A DNA stretch of 64,000 nucleotides from Sycobia sp. Sy_11 (GCA_018907035.1 JACCIC010000139.1:1295001-1359000); one strand, 5' to 3'. Positions 34,901 through 46,900 are shown, counted from the first letter of the stretch. Numbers and translations: made by a program. The notes: generated from the sequence alone by a model not told the origin.

Positions 34901-35013
34901 ATACCTACAAAAATCATTTTCACCGCTATTAGAACGGCGGGTATACAGGCTCTACTTCGAAGCGCTCGGGCCGCGGTTCCCGGAGCTGGGTATAATGAGA
35001 AATTTCGTATATA

Positions 35014-35139
<126 letters not shown>

Positions 35140-35576
35140 CGAGAGCTACTGCCTAAGCTACTGCCATTAAATTTATTAACGGTGCTTTTTTGCCCGTTGC
35201 CGGGCAGAGCGCGATAATGATTTACGCGCGCGCGGTGGCGGCAGCTCCGCTTTTATTTAATTCCTTTCTCACACTTTTCGTGGCCGAAAGAAGAGAGAGA
35301 GAGAGTGAGAGTGCGAGACAAAATTTCCACGTGTCCAGGTCAATTAATCCATTGGACTTTCCCATATATATATGCATACACACGCACGTACACATAAAGA
35401 CACAGAGGAAGGCTCTGGCTCGGGGCCAATCTCTTTTCCGAAAGTTCGATACGACGACCCAGATGTCTCGGCGAGTTTCCACGATTGTGTGGCTTTTCTC
35501 TCTCCCCGGTTTCCACCACGCTCCTCATCCCACTCTTTCACTTTCTTATAAGCTCCCTTCTTACCGATCTCCGCGA

Positions 35577-35579
<3 letters not shown>

Positions 35580-35615
<36 letters not shown>
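35580..35615. repeat. (CT)18 microsatellite
   Basis: Pure CT tract of 36 nt. Confidence 0.96.
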
Positions 35616-35618
<3 letters not shown>

Positions 35619-35773
35619 GCATCCTTTTATCTCCTCTTTCTGCCCCATCGTCCACCTTACCTTCTCTTCTTGCCCCCCTCCCCTTCACATCCAACTTTTA
35701 TTCCCTTTACGCTTTCGCGGTATATGTGCGCACCTTTCCGCAAGAAAACTTCACCGCATTGGTCAGCAAAGCT

Positions 35774-35776
35774 CCT

Positions 35777-35818
<42 letters not shown>
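35774..35818. repeat. (CT)n microsatellite
   Basis: CT tract with two interruptions, followed by a short (TATC)n at 35821-35832. Confidence 0.95.
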
Positions 35819-35900
35819 ACTATCTATCTATCTCTTCTCTTTCCCCTTTAACGAACTGCCTACTTCACTCCGAAGAAAAGTTACGGAAGCCTTATTAAAA

Positions 35901-36880
35901 TCTAATTCAATTTGCCTTTAAAATTAAGAGGGATTTTTTTTCATACCGGGAGCTCGATCAAAAGAAATGCAAGAAGGGGAGCAGAAATTCTTTCTTTAGA
36001 ACCGACCGTTACCGCCGAGTTCTCTCCAGGGCGAAGATAATTTCAAGCGATGCACCGGTGGATATCAACGTTATATAGCTAATGTAATGGGAAAAAAAGA
36101 TAATGTTCTGCAGTTATAGATTAGTTCCTGATTTAACCCTTATAAATTACGCGTAAAAATAAATTGATTGCACCCATTTCGTCAAAGTGTTGAACAGATT
36201 AATTTCAGGCTTGCTTTTGGTGAAAAAAAAAACAATCTTCAAAAATTTTGAAGAAACAGTTACATATTAAAATTTGAAGAAAACAGTATAAGCCTTGAGA
36301 ATAAGAAAAATCGTACAATCTGTAAAAATTGCAGAAAACACAACGGCGTTTTTGCAATTAAAGTAAAGATGTCGAGGATTACCGAAACGATGTGATATGA
36401 AAGTCAATGAGTTAGATGCTGAAGTAAGCAATGTGGTAGCAAACTCAAATTAATATAAATGTACATATAAGTATTAATGGATATATTTATATTGATAAAA
36501 GAAGCTTACATCTGCGTAATGTGTGTGCAGTTTGTTAACATATTCTCAATATTACCTATAAGTTTTTTGTATAAAATAATAGCAATTTTACAATTGATGT
36601 ATATGTAGGTACCGAGTGCTTCGTAAATTCAAAACAGGTGGACTAATTTTTTCCCCCCATTTGTTTTTCATCTACACGCAATAATTTTGTCGGTAAAAAC
36701 ACAATGTGTTGCCTAAAATTTGTATTATAATATGGATCCGTAAAGAAGGTGGGTCGAATGGCGTCAAAGCATAAACCATCAAAGTACACAGCATTTTGTC
36801 CGGATAAAACATTAAGTGGAGCGTGAGCTTAATGCTTGACAATTCATATATAAATACATATTATTCATTTCCAGCGCCTA
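35901..36880. other. AT-rich unique DNA with small palindromes
   Basis: Contains a 19-nt palindrome (36236-36254) and a 7-bp hairpin CATTAAG/CTTAATG (36810-36834). No gene recognised. Confidence 0.55.
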
Positions 36881-37153
36881 TATGGACAACGGGGGAGTGG
36901 GGGAGAGTGTGGGGGTCGGGGGACGGTGTAAAAGATAGACTCCGACAGCCATCGCAGACGTACGAGCAGACAGTGAAGCGAACAGAGAGAGAGGAAGAGA
37001 GAGACGGAGAGACAGAGGAGAGAGAGAGAGAGAGCCAAAGCACGAGGGGAAGAGAGCGGTATAGGTATGGAGAACGAGCGAAAGGTATGCCTGCCGCGAA
37101 TTTTCGCCGGCGACGGGCAGCGCTGCGCTGTGGTGCGCGCGGTGTCGTTGACA

Positions 37154-37173
37154 CGCGCGCGCGCGCGCGCGCG
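37154..37173. repeat. (CG)10 alternating run
   Basis: Twenty nucleotides of uninterrupted alternating C and G. Confidence 0.95.
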
Positions 37174-37747
37174 ACGAGTTAAACGCGCGGCAACAGCGCG
37201 AGCGCGCGCGCGCCGAGCCGAGCCGCGTTTGCATTTTATTCCTTGCTTAGAAACTCGCTCGGCTCCGCGCGGTTTCGTTTCCTCGCGCTCCGCTCGCTCC
37301 TTCATTTTCTCATTCTACACACATACGTGCGCGCGCGCGCATCTATACGTACATTTATGTATACGTGCATATATATCCATTCGATTCTCTTCGTTTCTCT
37401 CGCTCTCTTCCTTTCTCGTTCTCCTTGCGCGCGCCTTTGTTGCATGCCGTCGACAAAAGACTTTTGTTTCTCGTTAAAACGGCGCGCCTCCTCCCTCCCT
37501 CCCACCATCCCGCTCACCGCCGCGAGCTCGATGCCACGATGCACCGAGAGCGCCCCGTGGACGGGCAACAATTGCCCCCAACCCCCTGCCGCCCCCTACC
37601 GCCGCGCGCGAGTATAAGCGCGACTCCCGTCACCGCTTATACGTATCCGGTGTCGGTGCATTTTCACCCCCTCCTCGATCCCCCGCGCGCACTTATGTAC
37701 CCCGAATCACTCAGGAGAGACACTTCTCTGCGCGCGCGTATGCACGA

Positions 37748-37748
37748 G

Positions 37749-37774
<26 letters not shown>
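37748..37774. repeat. (TG)13 microsatellite
   Basis: Pure TG tract of 27 nt. Confidence 0.95.
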
Positions 37775-37780
<6 letters not shown>

Positions 37781-38180
37781 GTGTATACACTGTATACAGA
37801 CGAGTGCGCGCGTGTATACGCTTTACCGAGGCCCCTGGACCGCGATATTCTGGAAACGTTTTAGGTTTAATGGCAGAGCGAACGAGGAGAACTGTATACT
37901 CGGCTTTATGGGTTCTCAAATGCTTTGGCTCCTCGCGGCTTGGCTTCGAGGATTACCACTTGGCGCGCGCGCTGCTTTTGTGCAGCGCTATATAGATATA
38001 CACACGGCAGCACGGCGCGCTATACTGCGCCTCGCAGCGACGAGGGAAAATTATCTATACGGATATATACGCACGCGTGCGGTTAACGTCGCTCGTCATT
38101 CGACATTCAATCTCGCGCAAGACACCAATAATTGTTACGCGTATACGCGCGCGCGCGCTCGCCTCGAATTGTTGCTGCGC

Positions 38181-39200
38181 GGGAATTAATTGCGCATAAT
38201 TTTGTGTAACACTGGCATTACGTGTATATGTACAGGCGCGTATCCATTACTCGTTTTAACGGCAAAGCTTTGCCATTGAAGCAATAATGCCCGTAATACT
38301 TCGAGGAATGGCCTTACAAGTGTACCTGAAATCCTAATCAGCCGTAAATAAGAATTATAATACGTCGCGGGAAACATACTGTGCGATCGCTTAATTAACC
38401 GAAACGAAGCCCTCCAGCTGTTTGTTCTAGTTGAAAAAAGTGCAGCGGTAAAGACAAAAAAAAAAAAGAACAACTTTTCCGTTTTCTTTATACGAACAGA
38501 TAGCTCGCGTATGTACACGTACGCGCACGCGTGCGGAATGCACACGTTTGTGTAAAAAAGAAATTCCATCGTTTCATTTTCATATAAAGTTTGAACTCCG
38601 TGAAAGCATAACGTATGCATAAACCTTTTCGCGAGGTCAAACTTTATATGAAAACAAAGCGATGGAATTTCCATATGCCGGGCGTTTATTGCTTTCATCT
38701 TAATTAATGGAGTATAAGGGCCTATCTTTCAATTAAAAATTCTGAAACAACAAATACGCCAAAGGTCAGCTGTAAATTAAAATGCAATTACGGTACATAA
38801 TTTATTACTTTTATCCGTTATTATGTTAAATATTCCAAGAAATACTAGATATTGTACGTATGTTCTCCCCGCGTAATTTCTCTGACTACATTGAAGGATA
38901 ACATGACGCGACACGCATAAAATCTCGATATAAATTAATGCATTCTTATTGCGCGATCATCGATGGCGCTTCAATAAAACAATATGTCGCGCTTAGTAGT
39001 TCTGTGAAATACTGTTTTGTATATCAATCTTCAAGTGTTAGTCATTCGGAGCCGAAGCATTGGTCGAAACGCAAAAGATTTCGTGATATATAATATAAAT
39101 CTTGGTTAACGTGTCAATAGACCGATCTTTTGTCACAATAATTTCACCCCTTTAAGTCCTTAAACCAGGCTCGAAACGGAAGACCTGAGCGGCTTATATA
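38181..39200. other. AT-rich unique DNA hosting a long hairpin
   Basis: Unique AT-rich sequence without microsatellites. It carries the palindrome GGCAAAGCTTTGCC (38261-38274) and the 112-nt hairpin 38560-38671. Confidence 0.6.
38560..38671. ncRNA. Long hairpin, candidate microRNA precursor
   Basis: The arms 38560-38604 and 38626-38671 fold into a stem of roughly 40 base pairs: 11 perfect pairs at the base, then a short stretch with a G-U pair and a 2x2 internal loop, then 18 uninterrupted pairs (38577-38594 with 38637-38654). A few more pairs lead to a loop of about 20 nt. The mismatches are few and spread out, as in animal pre-miRNAs, and the duplex-sized core of about 22 bp sits below the loop. 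I recognise no known miRNA seed in either arm. Alternatives are a palindromic (snapback) MITE or a chance inverted repeat. The strand cannot be decided from sequence alone. Confidence 0.4.
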
Positions 39201-39422
39201 ACTACGCGAACACGTGACTAATCGATACTACATTCATTACAAACGGGCACGGGACGGGGGGGGATGGAGGGGGGGGGCAGAAAACGCAGAAACAGAAGGC
39301 ACATGGAAAACAGCTCGAAATACAGAGATATATACAGTTGTAGAAAAAAAAACACGCGCCTCGCGTTGCGGGAGGGATCCTCGTGTTGAGCGCTACTGTA
39401 AGTCTATATGTGTAGATCTGTA

Positions 39423-39429
<7 letters not shown>

Positions 39430-39480
<51 letters not shown>
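39430..39480. repeat. (TA)25 microsatellite
   Basis: Pure TA tract preceded by a short TG tract. Confidence 0.97.
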
Positions 39481-39486
<6 letters not shown>

Positions 39487-40029
39487 ATATAAACACACAC
39501 GCCGAATGTATATATATGTATATATACATGCGCGCGCGCGGGGCGTCTCCCGAGTGCGCGCATGAATCACCGGGAGAATGCGGAGCGCGTGCACGCGGCA
39601 TCGGAGCGCCAGGGGGCTCCCCTCGCTACGCTCTTTCTCTCTCACTCTCTCTCTCCCTTCCACCGCCTCACCTCCCCCCCCTGGCCCCTTCGGCTCTCTC
39701 GCAGTCTTCCCTGCTTATTATTCCGGGGGTCTAGCGCGCTGTATATGTGCTCCGGGGGAGGGTACAGTCTCATTCATGCGTGGAGCCCGGGCAACACGTA
39801 GGCAGTAACGGCCACTACTGCCGCTCCGCCGCGGCGAGAGAGAGAGAGAGAGCCGCCGCCGTACCCCCCTCCCCCCAACCGCCCACCATTCAACCCCTCG
39901 AGCGGGGCGCGCTGCTGCTAACCCCGCGCTGCAGCGCCGTGTGTATAGGCGCACGACGAGGGCCACGGGTCTGCCGGCGGCGTTGCGTGAATATACATGT
40001 ACGTATGTGTGTGTGCACGCACGCGTTAC

Positions 40030-40030
<1 letters not shown>

Positions 40031-40078
<48 letters not shown>
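40031..40078. repeat. (TA)24 microsatellite
   Basis: Pure TA tract of 48 nt. Confidence 0.97.
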
Positions 40079-40081
<3 letters not shown>

Positions 40082-40390
40082 ACAGATACGTACGCGAGCG
40101 AGTAGCGCGAACGTAGCGAGCGCCCTCCAAGGCCCGTGCTCTGCTCGCTCCGATATATCTCGACTCGGTTATTCTTTGCAGAGTATAACATATATAAGCT
40201 CGTTCCTCGGCGTCGGTCTTAATTCCGGACTTCGACCCGGAGTGCTTTTCGGGGCTTGACTCCCGGGGAATCTCTGGCTCGAGCGCCGGCATTCCAATCC
40301 ATCTCTCTCTCTCTCTCTCTCTCGCAATACATTGCTTGGCGTTCAATAGCTCCATGCGCGCACGCGGCAACGCACTCGAGCCTAATTGCG

Positions 40391-40392
40391 TA

Positions 40393-40423
<31 letters not shown>
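40391..40423. repeat. (CT)n microsatellite
   Basis: CT tract with one TA interruption. A similar 22-nt CT tract lies at 40302-40323. Confidence 0.93.
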
Positions 40424-40740
40424 CCCTTTCCTGGCGGCTCGCCCCCGTGCCCGAGGGCAGGCGAGACAGTCCGATAGAAAAGCCCATCTCGTCGCTTATC
40501 GTCCGGACTTGCTCGTGCAATCGTCCTCGATTCGATCTAACGGCCGCCCCCGTGCCGCCCTCCTTCTGCGTATTCTTCTAGGGGGTGCGCGTGGACGTGC
40601 GTCAGATAGAACACAGGACTGCGAAACAGGGGTGGGTGCATCGAAGCCCGGGCGACCGGGGGACGAGAGACGGAGACCGTATCGATCGGGTTTATCCCGA
40701 GCGCGGCCACCAGAGGGGCTAAAGAAACATAACGTAGCTC

Positions 40741-42300
40741 GTTAGCATAAAGAAAAATCAGGACGAGACGAGCGACTATCGCTGATGGAACGAATCTAAC
40801 ATCATTTGCCGATCATTCGACGAAAAACGTCGCGGATATCCCGGCGTGTTATAATATTTGCAAAGTTGTCGTTAATCGGACCTAAAACGGTGTTATAGTT
40901 TTCGCCAATGCTGACGAGCGATATATTACTTCTTTGACATGCTGTCGAGTGATTCGTTTAAACAAATATTCTACATAAATGAAGATATTGTGGAAAAGAA
41001 GAGGTTTATTAAAAATAAGCTTCACTAGCATAAGTCTCGCTAGGCTAAGTTTTTTGCCTAACCTATAAGTTTAAGATCGAGTTTAAGTGCAGAGTAGGTT
41101 GAATATTGAGTTTTAAATAATTCCGGGCGCATCTAACAAAAATATGAAGATAATTCTACCATAAAGGACGTATTCCCCCTTAGAAGAATAGAGGAATTAA
41201 TGTGATAAATTACTTGGACGCAGGATATGTAAACAAAACCTGAAGTTTTTCGGGTATTCCAATCGATATCTTAGATCTGTTTACTCTTATCGCATAAGAG
41301 TCCAGGTCATTTGAAAGTCAAATCGTCAACGCATCGGCAAAAATCTTGAGGCATACCGTTTCTATATAAGCTTCTAGAACATAAATCAAATTGGAACCTG
41401 GTGTTTTTTCTACAATTGAATGTCAAGTAACGCTCGTTTCAATGTCAAGTCATTATTCTTTGATGGAAGAGTGACAAATATCCAATTCAATTATTCATAA
41501 TTGTATACGTAGCAGCAATCGATTTAGCCTGACATTTTATATTTTTTCAATATATATTACGATCCTTGCAAATTGCGCTCGTATGATACATAAGTCACTG
41601 GTCAAAACCACATCTTACAAGTTCTGTTAAAATCGGATTATGAAGGTGAATCACAAGGCGAAGCATTAGTAAATATTTACTAAGCATTAGCAAAACGAAT
41701 CTTTACTTAATATTGCTGTATTTGGACTCAGCACGTTTCCAGAAAACTTATGTATTTGTTTTTCGGTATTCTAACGTTTTAACTCTCATTTGACCTTGAA
41801 CTTAGCATTGGTAAAGTTCACGAACCTCGTATTCGAATACAATGTTCCAAAAAACACAATGATTTAAAAGTCAAGTCCGTTTATAAATATTGCATATTTG
41901 CACATGAATAATAATTGATAAGATCGTCTGTTCTCGCACAAGATAAATGAAAAGGTAACGATTTATTCTATAATAGATCTATAATATTTTTCGTATATAA
42001 ACTGTAAAAAATATTGCGGATTCTTGGCCAAAATCTCACTTCGAATCCGAAACGAGCCCTAAAAAGACCTTTCCCCTTCTTTAAAACTTTAGTAAATGTT
42101 CTGATTTCTCTATCATTTATTGATTTCGCTTATAAATTTGCCGAACCAAAAAATAGATAGAAATAAGTGGCGAGATTGACAAGAACTTGTCAAAGCAGGC
42201 ATAACTCACTCCTCATACGTATAGTATACTATTGGAAAAGAAATGCATTTTGCTCGACTGGAACAAAATTGATTTCGACAGGTCTTTAAGAGATTATGAA
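40741..42300. other. AT-rich unique DNA, no gene seen
   Basis: About 1.6 kb without microsatellites and without any long open frame. It includes the palindrome at 41666-41683 and an FTZ-F1/ERR-type site on the minus strand (41791-41799). Its unique character makes it a candidate for cross-species conservation testing. Confidence 0.57.
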
Positions 42301-42523
42301 TCGCGCGCTGCTCGTCTTGAGAGATGGTGGAGTCGGCCGGTGCTATTATTCATCGGAGTTTGAATGACGCTACTTTTTGTAGGGGGCGACGATAAACGCT
42401 CCGAGGTTAGAATTATTGTCGCGCATCACAGTCACTGCGTACGCTCGGCCCTCGGCAGTAATTCCGCGCGCACGAGCGAGTCGTTCGGTTATCGTCTCCC
42501 TCCCTCACCCTCAATCACTCTCG

Positions 42524-42561
<38 letters not shown>

Positions 42562-42566
42562 GTCTC

Positions 42567-42632
<66 letters not shown>

Positions 42633-43440
42633 CATACTGCAGAGAGCAGGCGCACACAACCACGCGGAAAATGACGTCGTATAGAGCGGGGAATGGCTCG
42701 TGCGACGTCCATCCGCGTCCCGCAGTAAATCGGTTAGGACGCGGCACATGGCTGAGGGCGCGGGTGGCGCTGGCGGTGCTTCGAGGGGTTGACATTCCCC
42801 GCGACATTCCATCCCTGCGTTACCGCTGCTTCGCTCCCGTTTCGTAAAGACTGTCGCATTGTTGCTGTGCGCTCGCGCCACAGCGATGCTCCAACAATGG
42901 AACAACGGCCCCATCAGGAAATTTCCAAAGAATCCGTTTTAACGAGAAATTTTGGCGTAATGTAAAAAATAAAAGGAAAGGAAAAAGAAGAAGTAACAGC
43001 GGCTTATTGGTAATAGAGCTTGGCGCGAAGTAGATGTAAAAATTGCTCGCCTAGACGAGGCGTGTGGAGAAAAAAAGGGAAAAGGAGGGCGGAGGGGAGA
43101 ATAATTGCCACGCAGACATCCCCCCCCCCCGGACGACGGCGAAGACGTAGATATGTATCGCTCGCTTCGTCCAAACGCCCCCTCTCTGTTTAATATTCGA
43201 CCTCCTTCGAACTCGAACGCGTTCTCTCCCCCCCCCCCCTGGCTGGTCCGTGCAGTCCCGCACAGTGTTCTTGGCTTATCGCCGCGAGTGTCCGCGTTAC
43301 GCGTCACTCATGCGAGGACGCTCGTGCTTTCGCAACGGCCCTGCGGCGAACGTCCACCTTACGGTGAATAACGCGCCGTATGTGTATAATAATGCCATTG
43401 GCGCGTTTTCTATTGTTTGCAACTGCATTAACCCGACCCC
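42301..43440. other. CpG-rich segment with (CT)n and (TA)n
   Basis: Contains (CT)n 42525-42557, (TA)n 42573-42628, C11 at 43120-43130 and C12 at 43228-43239. Frames here are repeat or CpG artefacts. Confidence 0.6.
42525..42628. repeat. (CT)16 then (TA)28 paired microsatellites
   Basis: Pure CT at 42525-42557, a 15-nt pyrimidine-rich spacer, then pure TA at 42573-42628. Confidence 0.97.
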
Positions 43441-43735
43441 TGTTATGTAGTAGTATAAATAAATCGATAAAGCAAATTTTTCTTTGGCATTTGTGGCTAG
43501 GTCTGGTGCTGGACCGGTAGAGTCGAACTGATCCTAGCTATTATATTCTCTGGCGCATAATTTATTTGGTTATAAATTCGATGGGACAGGCGCGGCCCAA
43601 GCGCGTGTAAAAATTGTGAAAATTGTGACGTAGTCGCACGAAATGTAGGCCGGATTTTTGGTCGATTTTTTTCTATTGTTGGAATTTTAGGCCTTTATAT
43701 CGGCCAATCGTAAAAAACCGAATTGGAAATCGTTG

Positions 43736-43795
<60 letters not shown>

Positions 43796-43960
43796 CTAAC
43801 ACGTATACGAAAAAAACGAAAAAAAGAAAATCGAATCGCACATCGCATCTTGATGCGTTTTAGCGAGAACCACCATTGTATATATAACGATCGGGTTTTT
43901 TCGACACCCCCCCCCTTCCGTACGCCACTGTGTATTAATAAAAGCCGAGCGGGCGCGCAC
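43441..43960. other. AT-rich segment with long (TA)n
   Basis: Short AT-rich unique stretch. The TA tract at 43739-43794 lies in it. No gene recognised. Confidence 0.57.
43739..43794. repeat. (TA)28 microsatellite
   Basis: Pure TA tract of about 56 nt. Confidence 0.97.
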
Positions 43961-44640
43961 ACGCATTCAATTTTCGTTCGAAAATAAAGCGTTCTGCCCG
44001 CCCAAGGGCGAAATATCAACTTCCCAGTAATTTACATATCGCCGTGTAAAATAAAGCGCTGCCCACCTAACAATCGGCGGACCAGAAAATGAATTACTGG
44101 GCGTTTCTCCCAGTGACTGCGTGTACGTGCGCGCGTGCGTGTGTGTGTGTGTGCGCGCGCATGGGCAGACTTTAACGAGAATAAATCTTACTGCACCACC
44201 AGCAGCGCCGGGGCAATCGAAGCCGCATGGAAAGTGCTCGGGATCGGACGCAATGGGAGGAGGAAGGGACTCGCAGGCGTAGCGATTGTATTGAGAATAT
44301 TTGAGCGTGTGCCTGTGTGCGAGTCTGTGCGCTCGCGCGCTGGACGGGACGTCATCAATTGTCGCTCGTTGCTGATGTGCCGGCTCGCTCGACCGCGCGC
44401 GGCTCGCGACGAAGAGAATAATTGAGCGGGCTCGCTCTCCTCTCCTTCTTCGATCCGAGACAGATCCGTTCCATTTTCTACGTCTCTCCGCGCATTCGTT
44501 ATAAAAGCATCGGGCATGGAAAAAAAAAAGTTTTCGCGTCACTGTCGACCTCTGGCCCGAGGGGACGACGCCGTTGCCTCATCATACAGAGCGAGGAGAG
44601 GAGCGCACAACAACATCCTCGCGGTTTATTCGTTACGAAA

Positions 44641-44677
44641 CAATAATAACAATAATAATAATAATAATAACAATAAT

Positions 44678-44714
<37 letters not shown>
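44641..44714. repeat. (AAT)n then (TA)16 compound repeat
   Basis: Interrupted AAT-class repeat at 44641-44678 followed by a pure TA tract at 44682-44714. Confidence 0.95.
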
Positions 44715-44718
<4 letters not shown>

Positions 44719-44859
44719 GCTGACCTCTAACGACCACCGTCTTCGTCGACTTTACGGAGCAATTTGCGGCGAGCCGGTGTATTTTTTTTTTATTAGCGTA
44801 TTGCGCCGGCGCTTTCGAGGTGTAAATTAAAGGCGCTCATACTCGTAGATATATAAAAG

Positions 44860-44861
<2 letters not shown>

Positions 44862-44896
<35 letters not shown>
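44862..44896. repeat. (TA)17 microsatellite
   Basis: Pure TA tract of 35 nt. Confidence 0.95.
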
Positions 44897-44899
<3 letters not shown>

Positions 44900-45240
44900 T
44901 TTTTCTAGAAACGCGCGCACCGCTCGTTATATTTGCCGTTTAATGTGCCGACTTACACGCACACGCGCGTATTACAAGACGGGGACCTTGTTATTAATGG
45001 TTGCCATTTGGTCACGACCGCGTATTGTCTATTACGACAGTGCGAGGGAGAGAGGGGAGGGGGAGTGGAGAGAGACGGCGAGTGGAATGCGTTCGATTAC
45101 TGTCTCATAATCCTCGAGACTTGTGGCGCCACGATCTTATGCAAGGCGGGGGGGGCGATTTGGAATGGCAAGGGGTCGCACAAGAGAAAGGGGAGAGAGA
45201 GAAAGAGAGAGAGAAAGGGAGGGCTGCGAGCGTCCCACAA

Positions 45241-46400
45241 GGAGAACTGAATATTCCGATCCAACTTGAAAATTCGCTTAGTCCTTCACGTTTGTAGTTT
45301 CCTTTTCCTCTTCTTTCGATTTGGTTTACCCTCTTCCACCCTCTCTCTCACTCTTTCGCTCGCGTTCCAGCATCTTTTTGTTTGGAATGACTATTGCTCT
45401 CGAAAATTCAATGAGTGGAATCTCACTCCAAGCGAGCGAATTGGTACTGTATCTTATTTACAGGCATATTAAGTGCCAGAAGTTCGTTCGTTTCGGCTTC
45501 ATTCGCCTTAATAATTTAAGTTTAATAATGGTACTTCATATATTCGAAACCGATAAGCAACGATAGCAATGATCATACAGATTCTAATCGGATCGGTGCT
45601 TTTTGGAAGTTTCATTACAGATTCATCTGATGGAGCGAAATCTGATTAATATCTACGAGTGGGCGCGAATAACCCGTAAACACGAAAGACTGGCATAAAT
45701 CATTTCATTACGTTTTATATACTGTCTGATGTACTAACCCAAGTACATCGGCATAGCGGTCGGACGAGGACAGGTTGAAGAGTGACGAGCCGTGGCATCG
45801 GCAGCTCAGCGGGTGAGCGTCCAAAGCCAAAATGTAAGGTATGTATATACCTGCCTCCATTCCCGGCCGAGCAGGTCCGGTCACCCATTCCTTTCCCTCT
45901 ATTCGAGGATATTTACATCAGCCACGCAACATTAGATCTTAAATACGTATTTCACGACAAGAGTGTGCTCCATCTATATCTCAGAACCACCGAAATGAAA
46001 CTTAAAGCGACTCGCATTTGGGTGTGATTCGAAGAATTTTTTTGGCGATGACGTTTTCACGGGGACAAAAATTTTCGCTCACTGGATATTTTATAAGCGA
46101 CGGTATTGTTCAGTCTACGATCTAGCTGCCAGTACGGAATTATTGCCATAGACCGTATTATTTTGTATAGTATATGTACTCGTAGCGAAGTAATCGTATA
46201 GATCAGGTTTTGTACGAGTATTTACCGAACGTTGTTTCTTCGATCCACAAAGCGAATATTCTATCCGGATTCTCGCATTCAGTAACACCAAGTCTATACG
46301 AGTCGCTGTCCAGACTCCTCGGTGAGAAAAAGCGTCGGATCAGCGCCGATCTGCCCTTAGCCCGGCACATTCTGTAACCGACATCAAGTACGTCGAGAAA
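45241..46400. other. Unique DNA of intermediate composition
   Basis: No microsatellites. Contains a perfect 8-bp hairpin (45728-45749) and a TTCAGTCT initiator-like motif with its A at 46112, but without a TATA box or downstream element at usable spacing. No exon confirmed. Confidence 0.5.
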
Positions 46401-46847
46401 GAAAAGAGGATAGTATGCGCGCGGAGCTAAGCGTACTTTGATTGCAGGGTAGTCCGGAAGATGGCGGGGACAAAAGCACGCGCGTTTATAGGGACGAAGC
46501 GAGGCTGCTGCGTTATAGATAATAGATGTAAGCGCGTGTGCTGAGAGAACGAGCGAGAATGAGAGAGTAGGAGAAGGTAATAATTCTCGAGGGCGAGCGA
46601 AACGATGAGAACCAATCGAGCGAGGGACTTGTGCGAGTGACAGAGAGGGAGAGAACTGCGCAGATGGTCTGGATTTACTTTGGTTTCCGCGTTGCTCCTC
46701 AAATTTTTTGCCGGTCCCTTTAACGAGGAGTCTCCGTACTGCCTCGCATTATCCCTTGCCGTCTCTCTCGCTCTCTCTCTCTTTTGTATGTATGCGCGCA
46801 CTCGATTTATTTTCTGCAACTTTACTATTCCGTCGTTTGCGTGTTCG

Positions 46848-46900
46848 CATACATACATACACACATACATACACACATACATACATATATATATATATAT
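46848..46900. repeat. (CATA)n-(TA)n repeat
   Basis: CATA tetranucleotide units with CACA interruptions, ending in a pure TA tract. Confidence 0.94.

Larger units (their letters stand above)
36881..38180. other. CpG-rich segment, stop-poor
   Basis: Contains imperfect GA repeats near 36985-37034, an alternating (CG)10 run at 37154-37173 and (TG)13 at 37748-37774. The 274-codon frame over 37365-38189 is the least repetitive long frame in the window, but it overlaps long frames in the other frames and on the other strand and has no recognisable domain. I do not call it a gene. Confidence 0.55.
39201..40740. other. CpG-rich, microsatellite-dense segment
   Basis: Contains (TA)n 39430-39480 and 40031-40078, (GA)n 39834-39852, (CT)n 40302-40323 and 40391-40423. 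No exon recognised. Confidence 0.6.
43961..45240. other. CpG-rich, microsatellite-bearing segment
   Basis: Contains TG/CG alternating sequence 44131-44160, AAT-class repeat 44641-44678, (TA)n 44682-44714 and 44862-44896, and GA-rich sequence near 45190-45220. TATAAAAG at 44500-44507 lacks a correctly spaced initiator. Confidence 0.58.

Noticed and set aside
35190..35921. 243-codon open frame on the plus strand
   Set aside because: Dominated by Ser-Leu repeats from two CT tracts and pyrimidine-rich sequence.
37365..38189. 274-codon open frame on the plus strand with relatively little repeat
   Set aside because: The DNA is CpG-rich and stop-poor, other frames and the opposite strand are also open, it includes the (TG)13 tract as Cys-Val, and I recognise no domain.
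46092..46118. TATAAG followed by the strong initiator TTCAGTCT
   Set aside because: The spacing is only 20 bp, too short for a TATA promoter, and no downstream promoter element is present.
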